Of a stretch of 64,000 nucleotides of DNA, positions 13,301 to 27,135 are shown in pieces. The stretch's first letter is position 1. The number at the start of each line of letters is the position of its first letter. Below the pieces are notes generated by a model. That model was not told the origin of the DNA. It saw nothing but the letters and a program-made list of their open reading frames with translations, and searched no databases. The stretch covers positions 1-64,000 of the forward strand of contig JASUTR010000177.1 of NCBI GenBank assembly GCA_035048495.1, read 5' to 3'. The DNA is from Euptelea pleiosperma (taxonomy: Eukaryota > Streptophyta > Magnoliopsida > Ranunculales > Eupteleaceae). The translations under genes and the position numbers were made by a program.

Positions 13301-16300
13301 TCCAACACTTCAAATGTGTTGAAACAATAGTAATGGAAGAATTCGAGTCTAATTACGAGGTTCGGTTGCGAAAAAGTCACAAGTTATAGGCTTCGGAATG
13401 TAACACACAAACTGAGTCCAATTTGAGACGTTGACGCACGGATGGAGCTAACTTGTTTCGACTGTCCCGAATCTTGTTCCAACACTTCAAATGTGTTGAA
13501 ACAATAGTAATGGAAGATTTGAGTCCAATTACGAGGTCGGTTGCGAAAAAGTCACAAGTTATAGGCTTCGGAATGTAACACACAAACTGAGTCCAATTTG
13601 AGACGTTGACGCACGGATGGAGCTAACTTGTTTCGACTGTCCCGAATCTTGTTCAACACTTCAAATGTGTTGAAACAATAGTAATGGAAGAGTTTGAGTC
13701 TAATTACGAGGTTCGGTTGCGAAAAAGTCACAAGTTATAGGCTTCGGAATGTAACACACAAACTGAGTCCAATTTGAGACGTTGACGCACGGATGGAGCT
13801 AACTTGTTTCGACTGTCCCGAATCTTGTTCCAACACTTCAAATGTGTTGAAACAATAGTAATGGAAGAATTTGAGTCTAATTACGAGGTTCGGTTGCGAA
13901 AAAGTCACAAGTTATAGGCTTCGGAATGTAACACACAAACTGAGTCCAATTTGAGACGTTGACGCACGGATGGAGCTAACTTGTTTCGACTGTCCCGAAT
14001 CTTGTTCCAACACTTCAAATGTGTTGAAACAATAGTAATGGAAGAATTCGAGTCTAATTACGAGGTCGGTTGCGAAAAAGTCACAAGTTATAGGCTTCGG
14101 AATGTAACACACAAACTGAGTCCAATTTGAGACGTTGACGCACGGATGGAGCTAACTTGTTTCGACTGTCCCGAATCTTGTTCCAACACTTCAAATGTGT
14201 TGAAACAATAGTAATGGAAGAATTTGAGTCTAATTACGAGGTCGGTTGCGAAAAAGTCACAAGTTATAGGCTTCGGAATGTAACACACAAACTGAGTCCA
14301 ATTTGAGACGTTGACGCACGGATGGAGCTAACTTGTTTCGACTGTCCCGAATCTTGTTCCAACACTTCAAATGTGTTGAAACAATAGTAATGGAAGAATT
14401 GAGTCTAATTACGAGGTTCGGTTGCGAAAAAGTCACAAGTTATAGGCTTCGGAATGTAACACACAAACTGAGTCCAATTTGAGACGTTCACGCACGGATG
14501 GAGCTAACTTGTTTCGACTGTCCCGAATCTTGTTCCAACACTTCAAATGTGTTGAAACAATAGTAATGGAAGAATTCGAGTCTAATTACGAGGTTCGGTT
14601 GCGAAAAAGTCACAAGTTATAGGCTTCGGAATGTAACACACAAACTGAGTCCAATTTGAGACGTTCACGCACGGATGGAGCTAACTTGTTTCGACTGTCC
14701 CGAATCTGTTCCAACACTTCAAATGTGTTGAAACAATAGTAATGGAAGAATTTGAGTCTAATTACGAGGTTCGGTTGCGAAAAAGTCACAAGTTATAGGC
14801 TTCGGAATGTAACACACAAACTGAGTCCAATTTGAGACGTTGACGCACGGATGGAGCTAACTTGTTTCGACTATCCCGAATCTTGTTCAACACTTCAAAT
14901 GTGTTGAAACAATAGTAATGGAAGAGTTTGAGTCCAATTACGAGGTCCGGTTGCGAAAAAGTCACAAGTTATAGGCTTCGGAATGTAACACACAAACTGA
15001 GTCCAATTTGAGACGTTGACGCACGATGGAGCTAACTTGTTTCGACTGTCCCGAATCTCATTCCAACACTTCAAATGTGTTGAAACAATAGTAATGGAAG
15101 AATTTGAGTCTAATTACGAGGTTCGGTTGCGAAAAAGTCACAAGTTATAGGCTTCGGAATGTAACACACAAACTGAGTCCAATTTGAGACGTTGACGCAC
15201 GGATGGAGCTAACTTGTTTCGACTGTCCCGAATCTTGTTCCAACACTTCAAATGTGTTGAAACAATAGTAATGGAAGAATTTGAGTCTAATTACGAGGTT
15301 CGGTTGCGAAAAAGTCACAAGTTATAGGCTTCGGAATGTAACACACAAACTGAGTCCAATTTGAGACGTTCACGCACGGATGGAGCTAACTTGTTTCGAC
15401 TGTCCCGAATCTTGTTCCAACACTTCAAATGTGTTGAAACAATAGTAATGGAAGAATTCGAGTCTAATTACGAGGTTCGGTTGCGAAAAAGTCACAAGTT
15501 ATAGGCTTCGGAATGTAACACACAAACTGAGTCCAATTTGAGACGTTGACGCACGGATGGAGCTAACTTGTTTCGACTGTCCCGAATCTTGTTCCAACAC
15601 TTCAAATGTGTTGAAACAATAGTAATGGAAGAATTTGAGTCTAATTACGAGGTTCGGTTGCGAAAAAGTCACAAGTTATAGGCTTCGGAATGTAACACAC
15701 AAACTGAGTCCAATTTGAGACGTTCACGCACGGATGGAGCTAACTTGTTTCGACTGTCCCGAATCTTGTTCCAACACTTCAAATGTGTTGAAACAATAGT
15801 AATGGAAGAATTCGAGTCTAATTACGAGGTTCGGTTGCGAAAAAGTCACAAGTTATAGGCTTCGGAATGTAACACACAAACTGAGTCCAATTTGAGACGT
15901 TGACGCACGGATGAGCTAACTTGTTTCGACTGTCCCGAATCTTGTTCCAACACTTCAAATGTGTTGAAACAATAGTAATGGAAGAATTCGAGTCTAATTA
16001 CGAGGTTCGGTTGCGAAAAAGTCACAAGTTATAGGCTTCGGAATGTAACACACAAACTGAGTCCAATTTGAGACGTTGACGCACGGATGGAGCTAACTTG
16101 TTTCGACTGTCCCGAATCTTGTTCCAACACTTCAAATGTGTTGAAACAATAGTAATGGAAGAATTTGAGTCTAATTACGAGGTTCGGTTGCGAAAAAGTC
16201 ACAAGTTATAGGCTTCGGAATGTAACACACAAACTGAGTCCAATTTGAGACGTTGACGCACGGATGGAGCTAACTTGTTTCGACTGTCCCGAATCTTGTT

Positions 16301-19300
16301 CCAACACTTCAAATGTGTTGAAACAATAGTAATGGAAGAATTTGAGTCTAATTACGAGGTTCGGTTGCGAAAAAGTCACAAGTTATAGGCTTCGGAATGT
16401 AACACACAAACTGAGTCCAATTTGAGACGTTGACGCACGGATGGAGCTAACTTGTTTCGACTGTCCCGAATCTTGTTCCAACACTTCAAATGTGTTGAAA
16501 CAATAGTAATGGAAGAATTTGAGTCTAATTACGAGGTTCGGTTGCGAAAAAGTCACAAGTTATAGGCTTCGGAATGTAACACACAAACTGAGTCCAATTT
16601 GAGACGTTGACGCACGGATGGAGCTAACTTGTTTCGACTGTCCCGAATCTTGTTCCAACACTTCAAATGTGTTGAAACAATAGTAATGGAAGAATTTGAG
16701 TCTAATTACGAGGTTCGGTTGCGAAAAAGTCACAAGTTATAGGCTTCGGAATGTAACACACAAACTGAGTCCAATTTGAGACGTTGACGCACGGATGGAG
16801 CTAACTTGTTTCGACTGTCCCGAATCTTGTTCCAACACTTCAAATGTGTTGAAACAATAGTAATGGAAGAATTCGAGTCTAATTACGAGGTCCGGTTGCG
16901 AAAAAGTCACAAGTTATAGGCTTCGGAATGTAACACACAAACTGAGTCCAATTTGAGACGTTGACGCACGGATGGAGCTAACTTGTTTCGACTGTCCCGA
17001 ATCTTGTTCCAACACTTCAAATGTGTTGAAACAATAGTAATGGAAGAATTCGAGTCTAATTACGAGGTTCGGTTGCGAAAAAGTCACAAGTTATAGGCTT
17101 CGGAATGTAACACACAAACTGAGTCCAATTTGAGACGTTCACGCACGGATGGAGCTAACTTGTTTCGACTGTCCCGAATCTTGTTCCAACACTTCAAATG
17201 TGTTGAAACAATAGTAATGGAAGAATTTGAGTCTAATTACGAGGTTCGGTTGCGAAAAAGTCACAAGTTATAGGCTTCGGAATGTAACACACAAACTGAG
17301 TCCAATTTGAGACGTTGACGCACGGATGGAGCTAACTTGTTTCGACTGTCCCGAATCTTGTTCCAACACTTCAAATGTGTTGAAACAATAGTAATGGAAG
17401 AATTTGAGTCTAATTACGAGGTTCGGTTGCGAAAAAGTCACAAGTTATAGGCTTCGGAATGTAACACACAAACTGAGTCCAATTTGAGACGTTGACGCAC
17501 GGATGGAGCTAACTTGTTTCGACTGTCCCGAATCTTGTTCCAACACTTCAAATGTGTTGAAACAATAGTAATGGAAGAATTTGAGTCTAATTACGAGGTT
17601 CGGTTGCGAAAAAGTCACAAGTTATAGGCTTCGGAATGTAACACACAAACTGAGTCCAATTTGAGACGTTGACGCACGGATGGAGCTAACTTGTTTCGAC
17701 TGTCCCGAATCTTGTTCCAACACTTCAAATGTGTTGAAACAATAGTAATGGAAGAGTTTGAGTCTAATTACGAGGTCGGTTGCGAAAAAGTCACAAGTTA
17801 TAGGCTTCGGAATGTAACACACAAACTGAGTCCAATTTGAGACGTTGACGCACGGATGGAGCTAACTTGTTTCGACTGTCCCGAATCTTGTTCCAACACT
17901 TCAAATGTGTTGAAACAATAGTAATGGAAGAATTTGAGTCTAATTACGAGGTTCGGTTGCGAAAAAGTCACAAGTTATAGGCTTCGGAATGTAACACACA
18001 AACTGAGTCCAATTTGAGACGTTCACGCACGGATGGAGCTAACTTGTTTCGACTGTCCCGAATCTTGTTCCAACACTTCAAATGTGTTGAAACAATAGTA
18101 ATGGAAGAATTCGAGTCTAATTACGAGGTTCGGTTGCGAAAAAGTCACAAGTTATAGGCTTCGGAATGTAACACACAAACTGAGTCCAATTTGAGACGTT
18201 GACGCACGGATGGAGCTAACTTGTTTCGACTGTCCCGAATCTTGTTCCAACACTTCAAATGTGTTGAAACAATAGTAATGGAAGAATTTGAGTCTAATTA
18301 CGAGGTTCGGTTGCGAAAAAGTCACAAGTTATAGGCTTCGGAATGTAACACACAAACTGAGTCCAATTTGAGACGTTGACGCACGGATGGAGCTAACTTG
18401 TTTCGACTGTCCCGAATCTTGTTCCAACACTTCAAATGTGTTGAAACAATAGTAATGGAAGAATTCGAGTCTAATTACGAGGTTCGGTTGCGAAAAAGTC
18501 ACAAGTTATAGGCTTCGGAATGTAACACACAAACTGAGTCCAATTTGAGACGTTGACGCACGGATGGAGCTAACTTGTTTCGACTGTCCCGAATCTTGTT
18601 CCAACACTTCAAATGTGTTGAAACAATAGTAATGGAAGAATTCGAGTCTAATTACGAGGTTCGGTTGCGAAAAAGTCACAAGTTATAGGCTTCGGAATGT
18701 AACACACAAACTGAGTCCAATTTGAGACGTTCACGCACGGATGGAGCTAACTTGTTTCGACTGTCCCGAATCTTGTTCCAACACTTCAAATGTGTTGAAA
18801 CAATAGTAATGGAAGAATTTGAGTCTAATTACGAGGTTCGGTTGCGAAAAAGTCACAAGTTATAGGCTTCGGAATGTAACACACAAACTGAGTCCAATTT
18901 GAGACGTTGACGCACGGATGGAGCTAACTTGTTTCGACTATCCCGAATCTTGTTCCAACACTTCAAATGTGTTGAAACAATAGTAATGGAAGAGTTTGAG
19001 TCTAATTACGAGGTCCGGTTGCGAAAAAGTCACAAGTTATAGGCTTCGGAATGTAACACACAAACTGAGTCCAATTTGAGACGTTGACGCACGGATGGAG
19101 CTAACTTGTTTCGACTGTCCCGAATCTTGTTCCAACACTTCAAATGTGTTGAAACAATAGTAATGGAAGAATTTGAGTCTAATTACGAGGTTCGGTTGCG
19201 AAAAAGTCACAAGTTATAGGCTTCGGAATGTAACACACAAACTGAGTCCAATTTGAGACGTTGACGCACGGATGGAGCTAACTTGTTTCGACTGTCCCGA

Positions 19301-20866
19301 ATCTTGTTCCAACACTTCAAATGTGTTGAAACAATAGTAATGGAAGAATTTGAGTCTAATTACGAGGTCCGGTTGCGAAAAAGTCACAAGTTATAGGCTT
19401 CGGAATGTAACACACAAACTGAGTCCAATTTGAGACGTTCACGCACGGATGGAGCTAACTTGTTTCGACTGTCCCGAATCTTGTTCCAACACTTCAAATG
19501 TGTTGAAACAATAGTAATGGAAGAATTCGAGTCTAATTACGAGGTTCGGTTGCGAAAAAGTCACAAGTTATAGGCTTCGGAATGTAACACACAAACTGAG
19601 TCCAATTTGAGACGTTGACGCACGGATGGAGCTAACTTGTTTCGACTGTCCCGAATCTTGTTCCAACACTTCAAATGTGTTGAAACAATAGTAATGGAAG
19701 AATTTGAGTCTAATTACGAGGTTCGGTTGCGAAAAAGTCACAAGTTATAGGCTTCGGAATGTAACACACAAACTGAGTCCAATTTGAGACGTTCACGCAC
19801 GGATGGAGCTAACTTGTTTCGACTGTCCCGAATCTTGTTCCAACACTTCAAATGTGTTGAAACAATAGTAATGGAAGAATTCGAGTCTAATTACGAGGTT
19901 CGGTTGCGAAAAAGTCACAAGTTATAGGCTTCGGAATGTAACACACAAACTGAGTCCAATTTGAGACGTTCACGCACGGATGGAGCTAACTTGTTTCGAC
20001 TGTCCCGAATCTTGTTCCAACACTTCAAATGTGTTGAAACAATAGTAATGGAAGAATTCGAGTCTAATTACGAGGTTCGGTTGCGAAAAAGTCACAAGTT
20101 ATAGGCTTCGGAATGTAACACACAAACTGAGTCCAATTTGAGACGTTCACGCACGGATGGAGCTAACTTGTTTCGACTGTCCCGAATCTTGTTCCAACAC
20201 TTCAAATGTGTTGAAACAATAGTAATGGAAGAATTTGAGTCTAATTACGAGGTTCGGTTGCGAAAAAGTCACAAGTTATAGGCTTCGGAATGTAACACAC
20301 AAACTGAGTCCAATTTGAGACGTTGACGCACGGATGGAGCTAACTTGTTTCGACTATCCCGAATCTTGTTCCAACACTTCAAATGTGTTGAAACAATAGT
20401 AATGGAAGAGTTTGAGTCTAATTACGAGGTCCGGTTGCGAAAAAGTCACAAGTTATAGGCTTCGGAATGTAACACACAAACTGAGTCCAATTTGAGACGT
20501 TGACGCACGGATGGAGCTAACTTGTTTCGACTGTCCCGAATCTCTTTCCAACACTTCAAATGTGTTGAAACAATAGTAATGGAAGAATTTGAGTCTAATT
20601 ACGAGGTTCGATTGCGAAAAAGTCACAAGTTATAGGCTTCGGAATGTAACACACAAACTGAGTCCAATTTGAGACGTTGACGCACGGATGGAGCTAACTT
20701 GTTTCGACTGTCCCGAATCTTGTTCCAACACTTCAAATGTGTTGAAACAATAGTAATGGAAGAATTTGAGTCTAATTACGAGGTTCGGTTGCGAAAAAGT
20801 CACAAGTTATAGGCTTCGGAATGTAACACACAAACTGAGTCCAATTTGAGACGTTGACGCACGGAT

Positions 20867-21929
20867 GGATCTAACTTGTTTCGACAGTGATAAATCTTGT
20901 TCCAACACTTCAATTGTGTTGAAACAATTGTAATGGAAGAATTCGAGTCTAATTACGAGGCTCCGGTTGCGAAAAAGTCACAAGTTATAGGCTTCGGAAT
21001 GTAACACACAAACTGAGTCTAATTTGAGACGTTCACGCACGGATGGAGCTAACTTGTTTCGACTGTCCCGAATCTTGTTCCAACACTTCAAATGTGTTGA
21101 AACAATAGTAATGGAAGAATTCGAGTCTAATTACGAGGTTCGGTTGCGAAAAAGTCACAAGTTATAGGCTTCGGAATGTAACACACAAACTGAGTCCAAT
21201 TTGAGACGTTCACGCACGGATGGAGCTAACTTGTTTCGACTGTCCCGAATCTCATTCCAACACTTCAAATGTGTTGAAACAATAGTAATGGAAGAATTTG
21301 AGTCTAATTACGAGGTTCGGTTGCGAAAAAGTCACAAGTTATAGGCTTCGGAATGTAACACACAAACTGAGTCCAATTTGAGACGTTGACGCACGGATGG
21401 AGCTAACTTGTTTCGACTGTCACGAATCTTGTTCCAACACTTCAAATGTGTTGAAACAATAGTAATGGAAGAATTTGAGTCTAATTACGAGGTTCGGTTG
21501 CGAAAAAGTCACAAGTTATAGGCTTCGGAATGTAACACACAAACTGAGTCCAATTTGAGACGTTGACGCACGGATGGAGCTAACTTGTTTCGACTATCCC
21601 GAATCTTGTTCCAACACTTCAAATGTGTTGAAACAATAATAATGGAAGAGTTTGAGTCCAATTACGAGGTCCGATTGCGAAAAAGTCACAAGTTATAGGC
21701 TTCGGAATGTAACACACAAACTGAGTCCAATTTGAGACGTTGACGCACGGATGGAGCTAACTTGTTTTGACTATCACGAATCTTGTTTCAACACTTCAAA
21801 TGTGTTGAAACAATAGTAATGGAAGAGTTTGAGTCCAATTACGAGGCACGGTTGCGAAAAAGTCACAAGTTATAGGCTTCGGAATGTAACACACAAACTG
21901 AGTCCAATTTGAGACGTTCACGCACGGAT
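20867..21929. repeat. Transition block of mixed monomer variants
   Basis: Six monomers between the uniform block and the tetramer HOR. The first diverged variant (ggatctaac, cagtgataaatc, caattgtg dyad, aattgtaatgg) appears at 20867. It is followed by majority-like units, then an ataataatgg unit at about 21580 and a ttttgactatcacg unit at about 21757. This is where the array changes from uniform to variant-rich. No gene is seen. Confidence 0.75.
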
Positions 21930-24054
21930 GGAGCTAACTTGTTTCGACTGTGCCGAATCTCATTCCAACACTTCAAATGTGTTGAAACAATAGTAATGGA
22001 AGAATTTGAGTCTAATTACGAGGTTCGGTTGCGAAAAAGTCACAAGTTATAGGCTTCGGAATGTAACATACAAACTGAGTCCAATTTGAGACGTTGACGC
22101 ACGGATGGATCTAACTTGTTTCGACTGTCGATAATCTTGTTCCAACACTTCAAATGTGTTGAAACAATAGTAATGGAAGAATTCGAGTCTAATTACGAGG
22201 CTCCGGTTGCGAAAAAGTCACAAGTTATAGGCTTCGGAATGTAACACACAAACTGAGTCCAATTTGAGACGTTCACGCACGGATGGAGCAAACTTGTTTC
22301 GACTGTCCCGAATCTTGTTCCAACACTTCAAATGTGTTGAAACAATAGTAATGGAAGAATTCGAGTCTAATTACGAGGTTCGGTTGCGAAAAAGTCACAA
22401 GTTATAGGCTTCGGAATGTAACACACAAACTGAGTCCAATTTGAGACGTTGACGCACGGATGGAGCTAACTTGTTTCGACTGTCCCGAATCTCATTCCAA
22501 CACTTCAAATGTGTTGAAACAATAGTAATGGAAGAATTTGAGTCTAATTACGAGGTTCGGTTGCGAAAAAGTCACAAGTTATAGGCTTCGGAATGTAACA
22601 CACAAACTGAGTCCAATTTGAGACGTTCACGCACGGATGGAGCTAACTTGTTTCGACTGTGCCGAATCTCATTCCAACACTTCAAATGTGTTGAAACAAT
22701 AGTAATGGAAGAATTTGAGTCTAATTACGAGGTTCGGTTGCGAAAAAGTCACAAGTTATAGGCTTCGGAATGTAACATACAAACTGAGTCCAATTTGAGA
22801 CGTTGACGCACGGATGGATCTAACTTGTTTCGACAGTGATAAATCTTGTTCCAACACTTCAATTGTGTTGAAACAATTGTAATGGAAGAATTCGAGTCTA
22901 ATTATGAGCTCCGGTTGCGAAAAAGTCACAAGTTATAGGCTTCGGAATGTAACACACAAACTGAGTCTAATTTGAGACGTTCACGCACGGATGGAGCAAA
23001 CTTGTTTCGACTGTCCCGAATCTTGTTCCAACACTTCAAATGTGTTTAAACAATAGTAATGGAAGAATTCGAGTCTAATTACGAGGTGCGGTTGCGAAAA
23101 AGTCACAAGTTATAGGCTTCGGAATGTAACACACAAACTGAGTCCAATTTGAGACGTTCACGCACGGATGGAGCTAACTTGTTTCGACTGTCCCGAATCT
23201 CATTCCAACACTTCAAATGTGTTGAAACAATAGTAATGGAAGAATTTGAGTCTAATTACAAGGTTCGGTTGCGAAAAAGTCACAAGTTATAGGCTTCGGA
23301 ATGTAACACACAAACTGAGTCCAATTTGAGACGTTCACGCACGGATGGAGCTAACTTGTTTCGACTGTGCCGAATCTCATTCCAACACTTCAAATGTGTT
23401 GAAACAATAGTAATGGAAGAATTTGAGTCTAATTACGAGGTTCGGTTGCGAAAAAGTCACAAGTTATAGGCTTCGGAATGTAACATACAAACTGAGTCCA
23501 ATTTGAGACGTTGACGCACGGATGGATCTAACTTGTTTCGACAGTGATAAATCTTGTTCCAACACTTCAATTGTGTTGAAACAATTGTAATGGAAGAATT
23601 CGAGTCTAATTATGAGCTCCGGTTGCGAAAAAGTCACAAGTTATAGGCTTCGGAATGTAACACACAAACTGAGTCTAATTTGAGACGTTCACGCACGGAT
23701 GGAGCAAACTTGTTTCGACTGTCCCGAATCTTGTTCCAACACTTCAAATGTGTTTAAACAATAGTAATGGAAGAATTCGAGTCTAATTACGAGGTGCGGT
23801 TGCGAAAAAGTCACAAGTTATAGGCTTCGGAATGTAACACACAAACTGAGTCCAATTTGAGACGTTCACGCACGGATAGAGCTAACTTGTTTCGACTGTC
23901 CCGAATCTTGTTCCAACACTTCAAATGTGTTGAAACAATAGTAATGGAAGAATGCGAGTCTAATTACGAGGTTCGGTTGCGAAAAAGTCACAAGTTATAG
24001 GCTTCAGAATGTAACACACAAACTGAGTCCAATTTGAGACGTTGACGCACGGAT
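21930..24054. repeat. 4-monomer HOR, three copies (708 bp)
   Basis: Three tandem copies at 21930-22638, 22639-23346 and 23347-24054. Each is built from a gtgccgaatctcatt unit followed by aacatac, then a ggatctaac unit (cagtgataaatc in copies 2 and 3, ctgtcgataatc in copy 1), then a gagcaaac unit, then a closing unit. Copies 2 and 3 share further private changes: attatgagctccgg, gtttaaac and gaggtgcgg. The second and third copy starts are exactly 708 bp apart (4 x 177), while the first copy carries one extra base. In the third copy the last unit is a gatagagc type instead of the ctcatt type. Confidence 0.85.
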
Positions 24055-24585
24055 GGAGCTAACTTGTTTCGACTGTCCCGAATCTTATTCCAACACTTCA
24101 AATGTGTTGAAACAATAGTAATGGAAGAATTCGAGTCTAATTACGAGGTTCGGTTGCGAAAAAGTCACAAGTTATAGGCTTCGGAATGTAACACACAAAC
24201 TGAGTCCAATTTGAAACGTTCACGCACGGATAGAGCTAACTTGTTTCGACTGTCCCGAATCTTGTTCCAACACTTCAAATGTGTTGAAACAATAGTAATG
24301 GAAGAATGCGAGTCTAATTACGAGGTTCGGTTGCGAAAAAGTCACAAGTTATAGGCTTCGGAATGTAACACACAAACTGAGTCCAATTTGAGACGTTGAC
24401 GCACGGATGGAGCTAACTTGTTTCGACTGTCCCGAATCTCATTCCAACACTTCAAATGTGTTGAAACAATAGTAATGGAAGAATTTGAGTCTAATTACAA
24501 GTTTCGGTTGCGAAAAAGTCACAAGTTATAGGCTTCGGAATGTAACACACAAACTGAGTCCAATTTGAGACGTTGACGCACGGAT
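24055..24585. repeat. Three linker monomers before the 15-mer HOR
   Basis: Three units between the tetramer and 15-mer HORs: a tcttattcc unit, a gatagagc unit with gaatgcgag, and a ctcatt unit containing acaagtttcgg. The last feature recurs immediately downstream of the LINE (near 32982), which shows that this unit corresponds to the end of a 15-mer copy. Confidence 0.7.
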
Positions 24586-27122
24586 GGAACTAACTTGTTT
24601 CGCCTATCCTGAATCTTGTTCCAATACTTCAAATGTGTTGAAACAATAATAATGGAAGAGTTTGAGTCCAATTACGAGGTCCGATTGCAAAAAAGTCACA
24701 AGTTATAGGCTTCGGAATGTAACAATCAAACTGAGTCCAATTTGAGACGTTGACGCACGGATGGAGCTAACTTGTTTTGACTATCACGAATCTTGTTTCA
24801 ACACTTCAAATGTGTTGGAACAATAGTAATGGAAGAGTTTGAGTCCAATTACGAGGCCCGGTTGCGAAAAAGTCACAAGTTATAGGCTTCGGAATGTAAC
24901 ACACAAACTGAGTCCAATTTGAGACGTTGACGCACGGATGGAGCTAACTTGTTTCGACAGTCATAAATCTTGTTCAAACACTTCAAATGTGTTGAAACAA
25001 TTGTAATGGAAGAATTCGAGTCTAATTACGAGGTCCGGTTGCGAAAAAGTCAGTAGTTATAGGCTTCGGAATGTAACACACAAACTGAGTCCAATTTGAG
25101 ACGTTGACGCACGGATGGAGCTAACTTGTTTCGACTGTCCCGAATCTCATTCCAACACTTCAAATGTGTTGAAACAATAGTAGTGGAAGAATTTGAGTCT
25201 ACTTACGAGGTTCGGTTGCGAAAAAGTCACAAGTTATAGGCTTCGGAATGTAACACACAAACTGAGTCCAATTTGAGACGTTCACGCACGGATGGAGCTA
25301 ACTTGTTTCGACTGTGCCGAATCTCATTCCAACACTTCAAATGTGTTGAAACAATAGTAATGGAAGAATTTGAGTCTAATTACGAGGTTCGGTTGCGAAA
25401 AAGTCACAAGTTATAGGCTTCGGAATGTAACACACAAACTGAGTCCAATTTGAGACGTTGACGCACGGATGGAACTAACTTGTTTCGCCTATCCTGAATC
25501 TTGTTCCAATACTTCAAATCTGTTGAAACAATAATAATGGAAGAGTTTGAGTCCAATTACGAGGTCCGATTGCGAAAAAGTCACAAGTTATAGGCTTCGG
25601 AATGTAACACACAAACTGAGTCCAATTTGAGACGTTGACGCACGGATGGAGCTAACTTGTTTTGACTATCACGAATCTTGTTTCAACACTTCAAATGTGT
25701 TGCAACAATAGTAATGGAAGAGTTTGAGTCCAATTACGAGGCCCGGTTGCGAAAAAGTCACAAGTTATAGGCTTCGGAATGTAACACACAAACTGAGTCC
25801 AAATTGAGACGTTGACGCACGGATGGAGCTAACTTGTTTCGACAGTCATAAATCTTGTTCAAACACTTCAAATGTGTTGAAACAATTGTAATGGAAGAAT
25901 TCGAGTCTAATTACGAGGTCCGGTTGCGAAAAAGTCACAAGTTATAGGCTTCGGAATGTAACACACAAACTGAGTCCAATTTGAGACGTTCACGCACGGA
26001 TGGAGCTCACTTGTTTCGACTGTCCCGAATCTTGTTCCAACACTTCAAATGTGTTGAAACAATAGTAATGGAAGAATTTGAATCTAATTACGAGGTTCGG
26101 TTGCGAAAAAGTCACAAGTTATAGGCTTCGGAATGTAACATACAAACTGAGTCCAATTTGAGACGTTGACGCACGGATGGATCTAACTTGTTTCGACAGT
26201 GATAAATCTTGTTCCAACACTTCAATTGTGTTGAAACAATTGTAATGGAAGAATTCGAGTCTAATTACGAGCTCCGGTTGCGAAAAAGTCACAAATTATA
26301 GGCTTCGGAATGTAACACACAAACTGAGTCTAATTTGAAACGTTCATGCACGGATGGAGCAAACTTGTTTCGACTGTCCCGAATCTTGTTCCAACACTTC
26401 AAATGTGTTGAAACAATAGTAATGGAAGAATTTTAGTCTAATTACGAGGTTCGATTGCGAAAAAGTCACAAGTTATAGGCTTCGGAATGTAACACACAAA
26501 CTGAGTCCAATTTGAGACGTTGACGCACGGATGGAGCTCACTTGTTTCGACTGTCCCGAATCTTGTTCCAACACTTCAAATGTGTTGAAACAATAGTAAT
26601 GGAAGAATTTGAGTCTAATTACGAGGTTCGGTTGCGAAAAAGTCACAAGTTATAGGCTTCGGAATGTAACATACAAACTGAGTCCAATTTGAGACGTTGA
26701 CGCACGGATGGATCTAACTTGTTTCGACAGTGATAAATCTTGTTCCAACACTTCAATTGTGTTGAAACAATTGTAATGGAAGAATTCGAGTCTAATTACG
26801 AGCTCCGGTTGCGAAAAAGTCACAAATTATAGGCTTCGGAATGTAACACACAAACTGAGTCTAATTTGAGACGTTCATGCACGGATGGAGCAAACTTGTT
26901 TCGACTGTCCCGAATCTTGTTCCAACACTTCAAATGTGTTGAAACAATAGTAATGGAAGAATTCGAGTCTAATTACGAGGTTCGGTTGCGAAAAAGTCAC
27001 AAGTTATAGGCTTCGGAATGTAACACACAAACTGAGTCCAATTTGAGACGTTCACGCACGGATGGAGCTAACTTGTTTCGACTGTCCCGAATCTCATTCC
27101 AACACTTCAAATGTGTTGAAAC

Positions 27123-27135
27123 AATAGTAATGGAA
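27123..27135. repeat. Target site duplication, 5' copy
   Basis: The 13-bp word aatagtaatggaa, a normal part of the satellite monomer, ends where satellite similarity stops. It is repeated identically at 32955-32967 after the poly(A). The first two As are ambiguous with the poly(A) tail on the 3' side, so the duplication is 11-13 bp. Confidence 0.92.

Larger units (their letters stand above)
2842..20866. repeat. Homogeneous 177-bp monomer block, left
   Basis: About 102 monomers that are nearly all the majority type. Variation is limited to a few alternating sites: gttgacgcac or gttcacgcac, gaatttgag or gaattcgag, tcttgttcc or tctcattcc, ggttcgg or ggtccgg. Many units have 176 bp because one base is missing at gaggtcgg, and some lack a base at ggatgagc, gttcaac or gaattgag. 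No clear long-period HOR could be followed by eye, although trimers with gaagagtttgag recur. No gene is present. Confidence 0.85.
1..27135. repeat. 177-bp satellite array, left arm
   Basis: Tandem head-to-tail satellite filling everything left of the LINE, about 153 monomers. The period is directly visible: the same word recurs at 4021 and 4198 (177 bp), and this holds across the arm apart from scattered one- or two-base indels. Most differences between monomers fall in a few diagnostic places: after the ggatgga word, around tcgactgtcccgaatc, around the dyad, and at gaggttcgg. These define recurrent monomer variants. The length fits a single nucleosome-sized centromeric or pericentromeric plant satellite. 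That role is inferred, because no CENH3 data are available here. No gene is seen in this arm. Confidence 0.97.
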
